DNA of 63,628 nt from Verrucomicrobiia bacterium (GTDB taxonomy: Bacteria > Verrucomicrobiota > Verrucomicrobiia > Limisphaerales > CAIMTB01). Of the stretch, positions 11,451 to 20,722 are shown piece by piece. The stretch is taken from assembly GCA_019634625.1 (NCBI GenBank), contig JAHCBA010000038.1, forward strand, positions 1 through 63,628, written 5' to 3'. Within the stretch, counting starts at the first letter, position 1, and each line of letters begins with the position of its first letter. The notes under the pieces were generated by a model. It was not told where the DNA came from. It searched no databases and saw only the letters and a program-made list of their open reading frames with translations. Both the position numbers and the translations under genes were made by a program.

Positions 11451-12386
11451 TCAAGGCCCCTTGACCCCTGAAGCCAGCAGCGTCTCGAAATGCGGCGCCT
11501 CCTCCTCCCGCGCCACCACCGAAACCTCCACCCCCGTGAACCCCGCCTCCTCCAGCCATCGGTTCAGATCGCTCTCCGCAAACCCCAGCCAGCGGTCCCC
11601 ATACAGTTCGTGCGCCTGCTCGAACCCGTGCTGCCGCAGGTCGAGTATCATCGCCTGACCCCGCGGCCGCAGAATCCGGTGCGCCGACCGCAACGCCCGC
11701 TGCGGATCCCCGGCGTGATGCAACGCCTGACTCAGGACCACCAGGTCCACACTCGCCTCCGGGATCGGCGGATCCTCCAGATCCCCCAACCGAAACTCCA
11801 GATTCCGGATCCCCGCCTGCTGCGCCTTCGCCGCCCCAAACGCAATGATCCGCTCCGAGTTGTCCACCGCAATCACCCGCCGGCACCGCAACGCCAGCAG
11901 TTCGCTCAACAACCCCTCCCCCGCCCCCAGATCCGCCACCGTCAGCGGCGGCAGCAACCGAAGCAGCATCTGCCCGAACGCCTGCCACGACCGCCCCGGT
12001 CCGTAGCTCCGGTCGAACCGTCCCGCCACCTGGTTGAAAAACAACCGCGCCTGGTCCTCCCGCAATGCCAGCACCCGCCGCAGATTGATCAGGTCCGCCC
12101 CGTGCTCCCGCAACTCCCCCGCCCCCTGCAACGCCAGCTCCACCTGCACCCGCAGCGGCGTGCCCTCATGCCGCGCCAGTCGGTAAAACGCCCGCTTCCC
12201 TTCCCGGCGCGATTGCACCAGCCCCGCCTCCTGGAGCTGCGCCAGATGCGTCGAAATCCGCGACTGCACCAGCGTGGTGATCTCCTGCAATTCGTGCACC
12301 GACAGCTCGGCCCGCGACAGCACCGCCAGGATGCGCAATCGGGTCGGATCGGCGAGCGCCCGCAGGCTCTTCAGGGTGGGTCCCAT
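11451..12386 (-). CDS. ArsR-family regulator fused to a SAM-dependent methyltransferase (SahR-like)
   Basis: From the ATG at 12386 the product is 311 residues. Residues of about 5-90 form an ArsR winged helix (RALADPTRLRILAVLSRAELSVHEL, recognition helix around QSRISTHLAQLQEAGLV). The C-terminal half is a Rossmann methyltransferase with VADLGAGEGLLSELLA, an acidic strand RVIAVDNS, and VVLSQALHHAGDP. It is divergent from metK, and ahcY follows metK. ArsR regulators next to these genes (SahR in Proteobacteria) control the SAM cycle in response to S-adenosylhomocysteine; assigning that role here is inference from context. A longer frame to 12485 would run almost to metK and is less likely. Confidence 0.82.
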   Translation of the reverse strand: MGPTLKSLRALADPTRLRILAVLSRAELSVHELQEITTLVQSRISTHLAQLQEAGLVQSRREGKRAFYRLARHEGTPLRVQVELALQGAGELREHGADLINLRRVLALREDQARLFFNQVAGRFDRSYGPGRSWQAFGQMLLRLLPPLTVADLGAGEGLLSELLALRCRRVIAVDNSERIIAFGAAKAQQAGIRNLEFRLGDLEDPPIPEASVDLVVLSQALHHAGDPQRALRSAHRILRPRGQAMILDLRQHGFEQAHELYGDRWLGFAESDLNRWLEEAGFTGVEVSVVAREEEAPHFETLLASGVKGP

Positions 12387-12428
12387 GAACGGCAACTCAA
12401 AATCGCGTTTGACGCGTCGTTCAACTTT

Positions 12429-12450
12429 CGTATCGTCGCATCCGGATACG
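12429..12450. promoter_or_regulatory. Candidate operator between the ArsR-methyltransferase gene and metK
   Basis: CGTATC (12429-12434) and GATACG (12445-12450) form an inverted repeat around a 10-nt centre in the 110-nt divergent spacer, next to AT-rich TTAATATG. ArsR proteins bind imperfect palindromes of this kind. The repeat is seen; its use as an operator is inferred. Confidence 0.4.
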
Positions 12451-12496
12451 TTAATATGTCCTCCAAGCCCCGCGGTCAACGCCAACCCATTTCCGC

Positions 12497-13678
12497 ATGA
12501 GCAAGCGCTTCATCTTTTCCTCCGAATCCGTCGGTGAAGGTCATCCCGACAAAGTCTGCGATACCATCTCCGATGCCGTCCTCGACGCTTGCCTCGCCCA
12601 GGATCGCTCCAGCCGCGTCGCCTGCGAAACCTTCGTCAAAAGCAATATCGTCGTCGTCGGCGGTGAAATCACCACCCGCGCCAAGTTCGATTACAACGCC
12701 GTCGTCCGCGACGCCATCCGCAGCATCGGCTACACCCACGACGACGACGTCTTCCACGCCGACCACGTCTTCCTCAACAACTACCTGACCCGCCAGAGCC
12801 CGGACATCTCCCAGGGCGTCGATGCCAAGGCGGCCAAGGGCAAGAAGAAGGCCGAGCAGGGCGCCGGCGACCAGGGCCTCATGTTTGGCTACGCCTGCGA
12901 CGAGACCGACGAACTGATGCCTTCCCCCATCATGTTCGCCCATCGCCTCGGCCGGAAACTGACCGCCATCCGCAAGGCCGGCCGCCTCGCCCCCTGGCTC
13001 CGCCCCGACGCCAAAACCCAGGTCTCCGTCGTGTACGAGGACGACCGTCCGGTCGCCATCTCCAACGTCGTCATCTCCACCCAGCACGCCGCCAGCGTCG
13101 AGCACGGCGAGATCGAGGAGTTCTGCATCGAGGAGGTCATTCGCAAGGTCCTCCCCAAAGACCTGCTCACCCGCAACACCAGCTTCCTCATCAATCCCAC
13201 CGGGCGCTTCGTCATCGGCGGTCCCCAGGGCGACAGCGGCCTGACCGGGCGCAAGATCATCGTGGACACCTACGGCGGCTGGGGCCGCCACGGCGGCGGC
13301 GCCTTCTCCGGCAAGGACCCCTCCAAGGTCGATCGCAGCGCCGCCTACATGGGCCGCTATGTCGCCAAGAACATCGTCGCCGCCGGCCTCGCCGCCCGCT
13401 GCGAAGTCCAGTTCGCCTACGCCATCGGCTATCCCGATCCCGTCAGCGTGTACGTCAACACCTTCGGCACCGCCAGGGATGGCCTCACCGATGAGGTCAT
13501 CACCGAGGCCGTCCAGGAGGTCTTCAGCTTCAAACCGGCCGACATCGTCAAACACCTCAACCTCCTCCGGCCCATCTACAGCAAGACCACCAACTACGGT
13601 CACTTCGGCAAGGATGACCCCGATCTGACCTGGGAACGCACCGACAAGGTCAAGGCCCTCCAGAAGGCCGTCCGCTGA
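12497..13678 (+). CDS. metK: S-adenosylmethionine synthetase
   Basis: A 393-residue cytoplasmic enzyme making SAM from methionine and ATP. Family signatures are [19 protein letters not shown] at the N-terminus, [14 protein letters not shown] in the middle, and the P-loop-like [25 protein letters not shown]. Length is normal (family about 380-400). A Lys/Ala-rich insertion ([13 protein letters not shown], about residues 112-126) sits just before GDQG; this position is often extended in PVC bacteria. It is followed 54 nt later by ahcY, so the two probably form a SAM-use/recycling operon under the divergent ArsR-methyltransferase. Confidence 0.97.
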   Translation: MSKRFIFSSESVGEGHPDKVCDTISDAVLDACLAQDRSSRVACETFVKSNIVVVGGEITTRAKFDYNAVVRDAIRSIGYTHDDDVFHADHVFLNNYLTRQSPDISQGVDAKAAKGKKKAEQGAGDQGLMFGYACDETDELMPSPIMFAHRLGRKLTAIRKAGRLAPWLRPDAKTQVSVVYEDDRPVAISNVVISTQHAASVEHGEIEEFCIEEVIRKVLPKDLLTRNTSFLINPTGRFVIGGPQGDSGLTGRKIIVDTYGGWGRHGGGAFSGKDPSKVDRSAAYMGRYVAKNIVAAGLAARCEVQFAYAIGYPDPVSVYVNTFGTARDGLTDEVITEAVQEVFSFKPADIVKHLNLLRPIYSKTTNYGHFGKDDPDLTWERTDKVKALQKAVR

Positions 13679-13732
13679 TCCTTCGGGCGCTTCTCCATCC
13701 ACACTCTGCCTGCTTCTCCGATCCCCACTCCC

Positions 13733-15241
13733 ATGGCCAAGCCCAAATCCAAACTGAAACCCGCCGCCGCCGCCGCCCTCGCCGAGGTCGCCGCCGCCAC
13801 CGAAAACCTCCGGCGCTATACGGCCCTCACCCCGTCCGGCTCCGACTACATCGTCAAGGACATCGCCCTCGCCGAATGGGGCCGCAAGGAGATCGCCGTC
13901 GCCGAACATGAAATGCCCGGCCTCATGGCGGTCCGGAAAAAGTACGCCCGCCAGAAACCCCTCAAGGGCGTCCGCGTCACCGGCTCCCTCCACATGACCA
14001 TCCAGACCGCGGTGCTCATCCAGACGCTCACCGCACTGGGCGCCTCGGTCCGCTGGGCCTCCTGCAACATCTTCTCCACCCAGGACCACGCCGCCGCCGC
14101 GGTGGCCGACGACGGCGTGCCGGTCTTCGCCTGGAAGGGCGAGACCCTCGAGGAGTACTGGGAACTGACCCTCAAGGCGGTCCTGTTCCCCGGCGACAAG
14201 GGCCCGCAACTGGTGGTGGACGACGGCGGCGACGTCACCCTCCTCATCCACAAAGGCTACGAACTCGAACAGGGCAGCCGCTGGGCCTACGAACCCGCGG
14301 ACAATCACGAGGTCTCCGTCGTCAAGGCCCTCCTCCGACGCGTGGCCGAGGAGAAGCCCGGCGTCTGGACCCGCATCGCCAAGGACTGGCGCGGCGTCTC
14401 CGAGGAAACCACCACCGGCGTCCATCGCCTCTACCAGCTCGCCGAACGCGGACAGCTCCTGGTCCCCGCCATCAACGTCAACGACTCGGTGACCAAGTCG
14501 AAGTTCGACAACCTCTACGGCTGCCGTGAATCCCTCGCCGACGGACTCAAGCGCGCCACCGACGTCATGATTGCCGGCAAGGTCGCCGTCGTCTGCGGCT
14601 ACGGCGATGTCGGCAAGGGCAGCGCCCATTCCCTCCGCGCCTACGGCGCCCGCGTCATCGTCACCGAAATCGATCCCATCAACGCCCTCCAGGCCGCCAT
14701 GGAAGGCTTCGAGGTCAATACCGTCGAATCCACCCTCGGCACCGGCGACATCTACGTCACCACCACCGGCAACCGCGACATCATCACCGTGGACCACATG
14801 CTCCGCATGAAGGACCAGGCGATCGTCTGCAACATCGGACACTTCGACAACGAGATCCAAGTGGACGCCCTCAAGCACCGCAAGGGGGTCCGGGTCGAGA
14901 CCATCAAGCCCCAGTACGATCGCTACTGGCTGCCCAACGGACGCAGCCTCTACCTCCTCGCCGACGGCCGCCTGGTCAATCTCGGCTGCGCCACCGGGCA
15001 TCCCAGCTTCGTGATGTCCAACTCGTTCACCAACCAGACCCTCGCCCAGATCGATCTCTGGGAGAACAAGGACAAGTACGAGCGGACCGTCTATCGCCTC
15101 CCCAAGAAACTCGACGAGGAGGTCGCCCGCCTTCACCTCGACAAGATCGGCGTCAAACTCACCCGCCTCAGCAAGGATCAGGCCGACTACCTGGGCGTTT
15201 CCGTGGACGGCCCCTACAAGCCCGAACACTACCGGTACTGA
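13733..15241 (+). CDS. ahcY: Adenosylhomocysteinase (S-adenosylhomocysteine hydrolase)
   Basis: A 502-residue NAD-dependent enzyme splitting S-adenosylhomocysteine into adenosine and homocysteine. Seen are the substrate-domain blocks [16 protein letters not shown] and [30 protein letters not shown], the NAD-binding [19 protein letters not shown], and the C-terminal KPEHYRY typical of the tetrameric family. A short Lys/Ala-rich N-terminal extension (about 1-25) precedes the conserved domain. It lies directly downstream of metK. Confidence 0.97.
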   Translation: MAKPKSKLKPAAAAALAEVAAATENLRRYTALTPSGSDYIVKDIALAEWGRKEIAVAEHEMPGLMAVRKKYARQKPLKGVRVTGSLHMTIQTAVLIQTLTALGASVRWASCNIFSTQDHAAAAVADDGVPVFAWKGETLEEYWELTLKAVLFPGDKGPQLVVDDGGDVTLLIHKGYELEQGSRWAYEPADNHEVSVVKALLRRVAEEKPGVWTRIAKDWRGVSEETTTGVHRLYQLAERGQLLVPAINVNDSVTKSKFDNLYGCRESLADGLKRATDVMIAGKVAVVCGYGDVGKGSAHSLRAYGARVIVTEIDPINALQAAMEGFEVNTVESTLGTGDIYVTTTGNRDIITVDHMLRMKDQAIVCNIGHFDNEIQVDALKHRKGVRVETIKPQYDRYWLPNGRSLYLLADGRLVNLGCATGHPSFVMSNSFTNQTLAQIDLWENKDKYERTVYRLPKKLDEEVARLHLDKIGVKLTRLSKDQADYLGVSVDGPYKPEHYRY

Positions 15242-15253
15242 CTGCACGCCGCC

Positions 15254-15407
15254 GCCCTCCGATTTCGCAGCCAAGGCTTCCCATTCCGGAGGGACGAGCT
15301 CCGCGAGTCCTCGTCCGATCGCACCACTCCCTTGCGGCCTCGTGGAACTCGGCCCTCCGATTCCGCAGCCAGGCTTCGCATTTCGGAGGGACGAGCTCCG
15401 CGAGTCC
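15254..15407 (-). repeat. Fold-back repeat, copy 2 (rearranged, inverted)
   Basis: The inner half of the repeat family is present in reverse orientation. A segment of about 56 bp, running from GCCCTCCGATT to CTCCGCGAGTCC, occurs twice (15254-15310 and 15352-15407). The typical GGCCTCGTGGAACTCGGCCC arm lies between them. The outer GTGCATCCCGG arms are missing. It fills the gap between the converging ahcY and DUF262 genes. Confidence 0.75.
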
Positions 15408-15424
15408 CCGCCTCGCCCCGGCCG

Positions 15425-17119
15425 TCACAGCCGCCAGACCGCCGTCGCCATCCGGGCCATCGCCGCCTGGCGACGCTCGATTGCCTCCGGGGTCCATTCG
15501 CCCTCCGCAAGATCCCGGGTCGAAGGATACCGGCTCTGGCGATAGATGCGGAGCTTGTCCGCGAACGGGCGATTCGCGCACTCCCGGGAGTTGAGGCGCG
15601 ACTCCAGCAAGAGGTAGTTGCCCAGACGGTTGACATACCGTTCGTGCAGGTCTTCCGGGAAATCCTCCTGCCACTCTGGGGCCGGTTGATCCGGAAGCAC
15701 ATGCTCGACCGTCGAGGAACCCCCTTCCGCATCGTCCTCCCAGCCATGTGCGTGCCGCTCCAAGGCCAGCAGGATGTGGCGAACCAGTCGCGCCCTGCGG
15801 CCGGTCGGGATGGAACGTTTGGCGAATGCCTCCCTGAACTCATCGTCCGTCACGTAGATCCCCTGGAGGCCGTCCCGGATCTGCTCGGCACTCGTGAGCC
15901 GGCCTTCGTGAACGGCCAGAGCCACCGTGTTATAGACCTGCTCAAGACGGTTGGTGCTGCGCTGACTGATGGCGTTGTACCGAAACGAGATGATGCCGCA
16001 GTATCGAAGCACCTTGCCCAGCACCTCGCCGGGAAGCCTTCGCCAGACCGCAAACGCCAGGGGCCGGTACTGGAGCACCCCGTAGAGTCCCAGGTCATGC
16101 ACGGGCTTCCTGCCCCCAGGTATCTCCTCCCACAGCGGGTGAGTCGAATCCTCCAGCGCCGCGCTCAGAAGTGCGGACCGCTGCAACTCGCGCAGAAGCT
16201 CGAACACATCGGGCGCCCGCGTCACCTCCGCCCGAATGGCCTGGTACACGCGCTGCTGGCGCACCATCGAACGGGTGCTGTTCACATGATGCCTCAGGAA
16301 CTCGGCGATCTCCCGTGCAGGGATGCGCTCCGTGATCGCCTCCCATCCATGCCGGGCCTGCGTCACTCCGCCATCCCCCGCCGCATGAACGATCGAAAAC
16401 AGGTAGTTCTTCACCAGGTCACCGGCCGTCAGTTCCAGACCCCGGGAATTGAGTGTTTCGAATACCGTGTAGGCCCCGACATCGTCCTGGACCAGAACCT
16501 GAATGAACAGCAGCCGCGGCCCGATCACCTCGTAAATGAAATTGGCCAGCCGGGCTCCGTCCCGACCCTCCAGCAACCAGACGCGCAACCGGTCCCGAAA
16601 GTAAACCATGGCGTTCCAGAGCGGCTTCTCCGTGGGCGGAAGCGCCGCGACGCTGGGAGGAGTCTGCAGCTCGAGCAAGGTGCCTTCGAAAAACCGACGA
16701 TTGGCATGATTCAAAGTCAGCTTCGCCGTGGTCTGCAGCGTCACCGGATGCGCCGCTCCAAGGAACGCCGTTCTCAAGAGTCCCAGCCGCTGTTCATTGG
16801 CGTCCGCATCGACCCCCGCCAGAATGAGTTCCCTCAGACAATGTAGAGCTGCGACGACCAGCACGCTCAGCGTGGCCAGCCGTTGCTGGCCGTCGATCAC
16901 CCTGAAATCGTCGGTTCGCTCTTCCTTCAGCACCAAGGCCCCCATGTAGTGCTGGCGACCGGTCGTCTCGACCTCGCACAAGTCGGCCCACAGGTCCTCC
17001 CACTGATCCTCGGTCCAGGAGTAATCCCTCTGATAGCATGGCACTTCGTAGCGTTTTCCGTTGGCCAGAAGCGTCCGCAGATTGATCGTGCTCGTTCCCA
17101 GCAGATCCCGTTGCAGCAT
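15425..17119 (-). CDS. Single-chain DUF262/DUF1524 protein (GmrSD-like, type IV restriction family)
   Basis: About 564 residues from the ATG at 17119 (the frame opens further up at a TTG at 17200). The DUF262 domain shows YEVPCYQRDYSWTEDQWEDL, the diagnostic nucleotide-use motif FRVIDGQQRL (DGQQR about 76-80) and FETLNSRGLELTAGDLVKN. The C-terminal DUF1524-like HNH domain has STVEHVLPDQ and NRLGNYLLLESRLNS. This architecture, with GmrS and GmrD parts on one chain, is used by modification-dependent (type IV) restriction enzymes such as GmrSD. An anti-phage nuclease role is inferred. It stands alone, converging with ahcY, with no modification methylase nearby. Confidence 0.85.
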   Translation of the reverse strand: MLQRDLLGTSTINLRTLLANGKRYEVPCYQRDYSWTEDQWEDLWADLCEVETTGRQHYMGALVLKEERTDDFRVIDGQQRLATLSVLVVAALHCLRELILAGVDADANEQRLGLLRTAFLGAAHPVTLQTTAKLTLNHANRRFFEGTLLELQTPPSVAALPPTEKPLWNAMVYFRDRLRVWLLEGRDGARLANFIYEVIGPRLLFIQVLVQDDVGAYTVFETLNSRGLELTAGDLVKNYLFSIVHAAGDGGVTQARHGWEAITERIPAREIAEFLRHHVNSTRSMVRQQRVYQAIRAEVTRAPDVFELLRELQRSALLSAALEDSTHPLWEEIPGGRKPVHDLGLYGVLQYRPLAFAVWRRLPGEVLGKVLRYCGIISFRYNAISQRSTNRLEQVYNTVALAVHEGRLTSAEQIRDGLQGIYVTDDEFREAFAKRSIPTGRRARLVRHILLALERHAHGWEDDAEGGSSTVEHVLPDQPAPEWQEDFPEDLHERYVNRLGNYLLLESRLNSRECANRPFADKLRIYRQSRYPSTRDLAEGEWTPEAIERRQAAMARMATAVWRL

Positions 17120-17240
17120 GGCGGGAGAATACCCACCGCCCCATGCCCACGCACCCATTTCCACCGCGGCCTCCTCCACCCCGAAATCGATCGCCAACAA
17201 GGGTGGACAAACGGGCGCCGACGCGGTTTAACCTCCCCGG

Positions 17241-19226
17241 GTGATCCAGCCGCGCCAGACCATGACGCTCGGAGCCGTCCTCGGGACCCTGCTGTCCCTG
17301 GCGATCCCGGTCGTCGTGGTCGCGGATCAGGCGGAGACCTACACCAGGGAAATCCGGCCCATTCTCGAACGGCGCTGCTTCGACTGCCACGGGCCGGACA
17401 AGGCCACCGCGGACCTCAACCTCGCGGTGTTCGAGGATTACCCCTCGGTGATCGCCCTGCCCGAGGTCTGGCAGCATGTGTTCGAACGGGTCCAGGCCTT
17501 CGAAATGCCGCCCAAGCGGTCCGGCGAACTGCCCTTCCACGAGCATCAGAAGCTGATGGGCTGGCTGCGCCGCCTCCCCCGTCCCGAGGAGTTCGATTGC
17601 GATCAGATCGCCTCTGACCGAACCGCCAACTTCTACCGGGGCTACGTCATGAGCCGCCGGCTCAACCGCGACGAATACCTCAACACCCTGCGCGATCTGC
17701 TCGGGATCGAGGTCCCGGTCGGCCACCTGCTCCCCGCCGACGGCGGCGGGGGCGAGGGCTTCGATACCACGGGCAATGCCCTCTTCCTTTCCCCCATCCA
17801 CATCGAACGCTACCTGCAGGCCGCGGAAGTCGCCCTCGCCACCCTCCTCCCCGACAGCCCCGCCCCCGGCGCCAGCCCGGTGGTCGCAAGCCCAGGGGTC
17901 GCCAGCCAGATCGACGAAGCCCGGCAGGCCCTGCTGGCACCGCATCCCGGTCTCGAACTCCTGCCCGCCCGCGCCGCGGCCCGCGAGATCGTGTCCTCCT
18001 TCGCCCGGCGCGCCTTCCGCCGCCCCGTGAACCCCGGGGAAGTCGATCGGCTCCTCACCCTTTTCGACCGCGTCTGGTCACGCGGCGAAGGCTATCTCCC
18101 CGCCGTCCGGCTCGCCCTGCAAGGCGTCCTGATCTCCCCCCACTTCCTCTTCCTCGCCGAACCCGAACCCCCGGGCGGCGGCGTCCATCCCCTCGACGCC
18201 GTCCCCCTCGCCAGCAAGCTTTCCTACTTCCTCTGGTCCTCCATGCCCGATGAGCGCCTCCTTTCCCTCGCGGAATCGGGGGCCCTCCTGGAAACCAATG
18301 CCTACCGCGCAGAAATCCACCGGATGCTGGCCGATCCCAGGTCCCGCGCGCTCGGCGAACGCTTCGCCCTCCAGTGGCTGGATGTGGACCGCCTCGGTCA
18401 CGAGATCCGCCCCGATCCAACCCGGTACCCCGAATTCACCGACGCCCTCGCCGCGAGCATGCGCGGCGAAGTGGTGGCCTTCGTTCATCACCTGTTCCGG
18501 GAAAACCGCTCCCTCCTCGAATTGATCGACAGCGATTACACCCTCGCGGATGAACGTCTCGCCCGCCTCTATGGCCTCTCCGGCGTGGCCGGCGAGGAAA
18601 TGCGTCCGGTCGCCCTCGAGGGTCGCGAACGCGGCGGCATCCTCGGCATGGCCGCCATTCATGCCCTCACTTCCTACCCGCTCCGTACCAGCCCGGTGCT
18701 GCGGGGCCGCTGGGTCCTCGAATCCCTCCTCGGCGACCGCGTGCCGCCCCCGCCCCCGGATGTCCCCGCCCTGGACGAACCAGACGAGGCCGGGACGACG
18801 GAGGCGGTCAGCATCCGCCAGCAACTCGAAGTCCACCGCGTGAAGGCCGAGTGCGCCGCCTGCCACGACAAGATGGATCCCCTGGGCTTCGGCCTCGAAA
18901 ACTTCGACGTCCTCGGCCGCTGGCGCGAAACCGACCGCGGCCTGCCGGTGGACGCCCGGGGCACCCTCCCCAGTGGCGAGGAATACGACGGTCCGGCCGG
19001 TCTCCGCGAAGTCCTGATGGCCCGCAAGGACGCCATCCTCCGCCACCTCGCCCGCAAACTCACCGGGTTCGCCTACGGACGCGACCTCAACCGGTTCGAT
19101 CAATGCGTCGTGGACCGCGCCATGGACGCCCTCGCCGCCAACGAATACCGCGCCGCAACCCTGGTGGAAGCCATCGCCTTCAGTTACCCCTTCCGAAATC
19201 GATTCTATCCCAAGGAGACCCCCTGA
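17241..19226 (+). CDS. DUF1592-family (PSD-type) cytochrome-like protein
   Basis: A 661-residue exported protein with a hydrophobic signal segment (about 7-30). An N-terminal cytochrome c-like domain carries CFDCH (heme motif, near residue 50), then the planctomycete/verrucomicrobial set DUF1587 (SRRLNRDEYLNTLRDLLGI), DUF1595/DUF1592 (RAFRRPVNPGEVDRLL, LASKLSYFLWSSMPDERLL), DUF1588 (RGGILGMAAIHALTSYPLRTSPVLRGRWVLE) and DUF1585, with a second heme-type motif CAACH. These proteins occur almost only in the PVC group and a few myxobacteria, always paired with DUF1552. They are thought to act in periplasmic oxidative metabolism, but no reaction is established. GTG start at 17241; an ATG at 17262 is an alternative. 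Confidence 0.9.
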   Translation: MIQPRQTMTLGAVLGTLLSLAIPVVVVADQAETYTREIRPILERRCFDCHGPDKATADLNLAVFEDYPSVIALPEVWQHVFERVQAFEMPPKRSGELPFHEHQKLMGWLRRLPRPEEFDCDQIASDRTANFYRGYVMSRRLNRDEYLNTLRDLLGIEVPVGHLLPADGGGGEGFDTTGNALFLSPIHIERYLQAAEVALATLLPDSPAPGASPVVASPGVASQIDEARQALLAPHPGLELLPARAAAREIVSSFARRAFRRPVNPGEVDRLLTLFDRVWSRGEGYLPAVRLALQGVLISPHFLFLAEPEPPGGGVHPLDAVPLASKLSYFLWSSMPDERLLSLAESGALLETNAYRAEIHRMLADPRSRALGERFALQWLDVDRLGHEIRPDPTRYPEFTDALAASMRGEVVAFVHHLFRENRSLLELIDSDYTLADERLARLYGLSGVAGEEMRPVALEGRERGGILGMAAIHALTSYPLRTSPVLRGRWVLESLLGDRVPPPPPDVPALDEPDEAGTTEAVSIRQQLEVHRVKAECAACHDKMDPLGFGLENFDVLGRWRETDRGLPVDARGTLPSGEEYDGPAGLREVLMARKDAILRHLARKLTGFAYGRDLNRFDQCVVDRAMDALAANEYRAATLVEAIAFSYPFRNRFYPKETP

Positions 19227-19227
19227 C

Positions 19228-20619
19228 ATGAACATCCTTCGTTCCTCCCTGATTCCCCGTCGGACCTTCCTGCGCGGCGCAGGCGTCGCCTTGGGGCTTC
19301 CCCTCCTCAATGCCATGGGGCGCCTCCTCCCCAACCCCTCGCCCACCGCCGCCGCCTCCGGCAGCGTCGCCCCCGCGGTGCGCGCCCCCGTCCGCATGGC
19401 CTGCATCTACTTCCCCAACGGCGTCTGGGAAAAGGACTGGTTCCCCGAGGCCGCCGGCCGCGACTACGCCATGACCGCCGCCCTCGAACCGCTGGCGGCG
19501 CACCGGGATCAACTCCTTGTCTTCTCCGGCCTCGACAAGAAACACAGCCACGGCGGCGACGGACACTACGCCAAGACGGCCAATTACCTCACCGGCCTCC
19601 ACGTCCGCAAAACCGCCGGCAAGGACATCCATGTCGGCGGCGCCTCGATTGACCAGCTCTGCGCCCAGCGCCTGGGCCGCCTCACCCCCCTGCCGTCCAT
19701 GGAACTCGCCGTGGACCCCGTGATCTCCGGCATCGATTCCGTGGTGGGCTACACCCGCCTTTACGGCAGCTACATCTCCTGGCGTTCCCCCAGCATGCCG
19801 GTCGCCCGCGAGATCAATCCCCGCCTCGCCTACGAACGCCTCTTCGGCGTCCTCCGCGCCCGGCAGGGCGCCGCCGATGCCCAACGCCAGGAAGACCGCA
19901 AGGCCCTTCTCGATCTGGTGCTCGAAGACGCCAGCACCCTCCGAGGCCGCCTCGGCCGCGACGATCAGCACAAGCTCGACGAGTATCTCGATGCCGTGCG
20001 CGATGTCGAACGGCGCCTCGACTTCTTCGCCCGCCCAGACCCGCGCGCCTGGCGGCCCGAGACCGAACCCGGCGAGGATATCGCGCCGCCCAAGGGCGCC
20101 CCGGGCGACCATCAGGAACACGTCCGCCTGATGCTCGACCTCATCGCCCTGGCCTTCTGGACCGATGCCACCCGCATCAGCACCTTCATGTTCGCCAACG
20201 ATGTCTCGGGCAAGAACTTCGGCCAGCTCATCCCCGGCACCGGCGGCTCCCATCACGAGTTCAGTCATCACCAGTCCAAGGCCGACAAGTACGAGCCGTA
20301 TTCGAAGATCAACCGCTGGCACAACGAGCAGCTCGCCTACCTGCTGGACAAGCTGGGCTCCATTCGCGAAGGCGAAAGCACCCTGCTCGACAACAGCATG
20401 GTGCTGTTCGGTTCCAGCATGTCCGACGGCAACCGGCACGACCCCTCCAATCTGCCCATCCTCCTCGCCGGCCGGGCCGGGGGACGCATCGACAGCGGAC
20501 GTCACCTCGCCTTCCCCAAGGGAACCCCGCTCTGCAATCTCTACGTCTCCATGCTCGATCGCATGGGCACCCCCGTGGACGCCTTTGGTGACAGCACCGA
20601 AGCCATGAAGATCGGATAG
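19228..20619 (+). CDS. DUF1552 family protein with Tat signal
   Basis: 463 residues beginning with a twin-arginine signal (RRTFLRGAGVALGLPLL). The body is a DUF1552 domain: RMACIYFPNGVWEKDWFPE, LVFSGLDKKHSHGGDGHYAKTANYLTG, GGASIDQLCAQRLG, MFANDVSGKNFGQLIPGTGGSHHEFSHH, and MVLFGSSMSDGNRHDPSNLPILLAG. The fold is related to alkaline-phosphatase/DUF1501 proteins, with several His/Asp clusters that could bind metal. It starts one base after the DUF1592 stop codon, so the two are certainly one operon and presumably one periplasmic complex. Its substrate is unknown. Confidence 0.9.
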   Translation: MNILRSSLIPRRTFLRGAGVALGLPLLNAMGRLLPNPSPTAAASGSVAPAVRAPVRMACIYFPNGVWEKDWFPEAAGRDYAMTAALEPLAAHRDQLLVFSGLDKKHSHGGDGHYAKTANYLTGLHVRKTAGKDIHVGGASIDQLCAQRLGRLTPLPSMELAVDPVISGIDSVVGYTRLYGSYISWRSPSMPVAREINPRLAYERLFGVLRARQGAADAQRQEDRKALLDLVLEDASTLRGRLGRDDQHKLDEYLDAVRDVERRLDFFARPDPRAWRPETEPGEDIAPPKGAPGDHQEHVRLMLDLIALAFWTDATRISTFMFANDVSGKNFGQLIPGTGGSHHEFSHHQSKADKYEPYSKINRWHNEQLAYLLDKLGSIREGESTLLDNSMVLFGSSMSDGNRHDPSNLPILLAGRAGGRIDSGRHLAFPKGTPLCNLYVSMLDRMGTPVDAFGDSTEAMKIG

Positions 20620-20722
20620 GCGCCGCGCTCCGCGCCTCCACATCCTCCGGATCAGCCAGCTCACCGTCCCTCGTCACATCCCGGGGATCCGAAGCGGCGG
20701 ACCTCAGGTTTCCGTCGCGATT

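Noticed and set aside
12476-15274. 932-codon open frame on the minus strand across metK and ahcY
   Set aside because: Gly/Val/Asp/Glu-rich low-complexity translation opposite two certain housekeeping genes; not coding.
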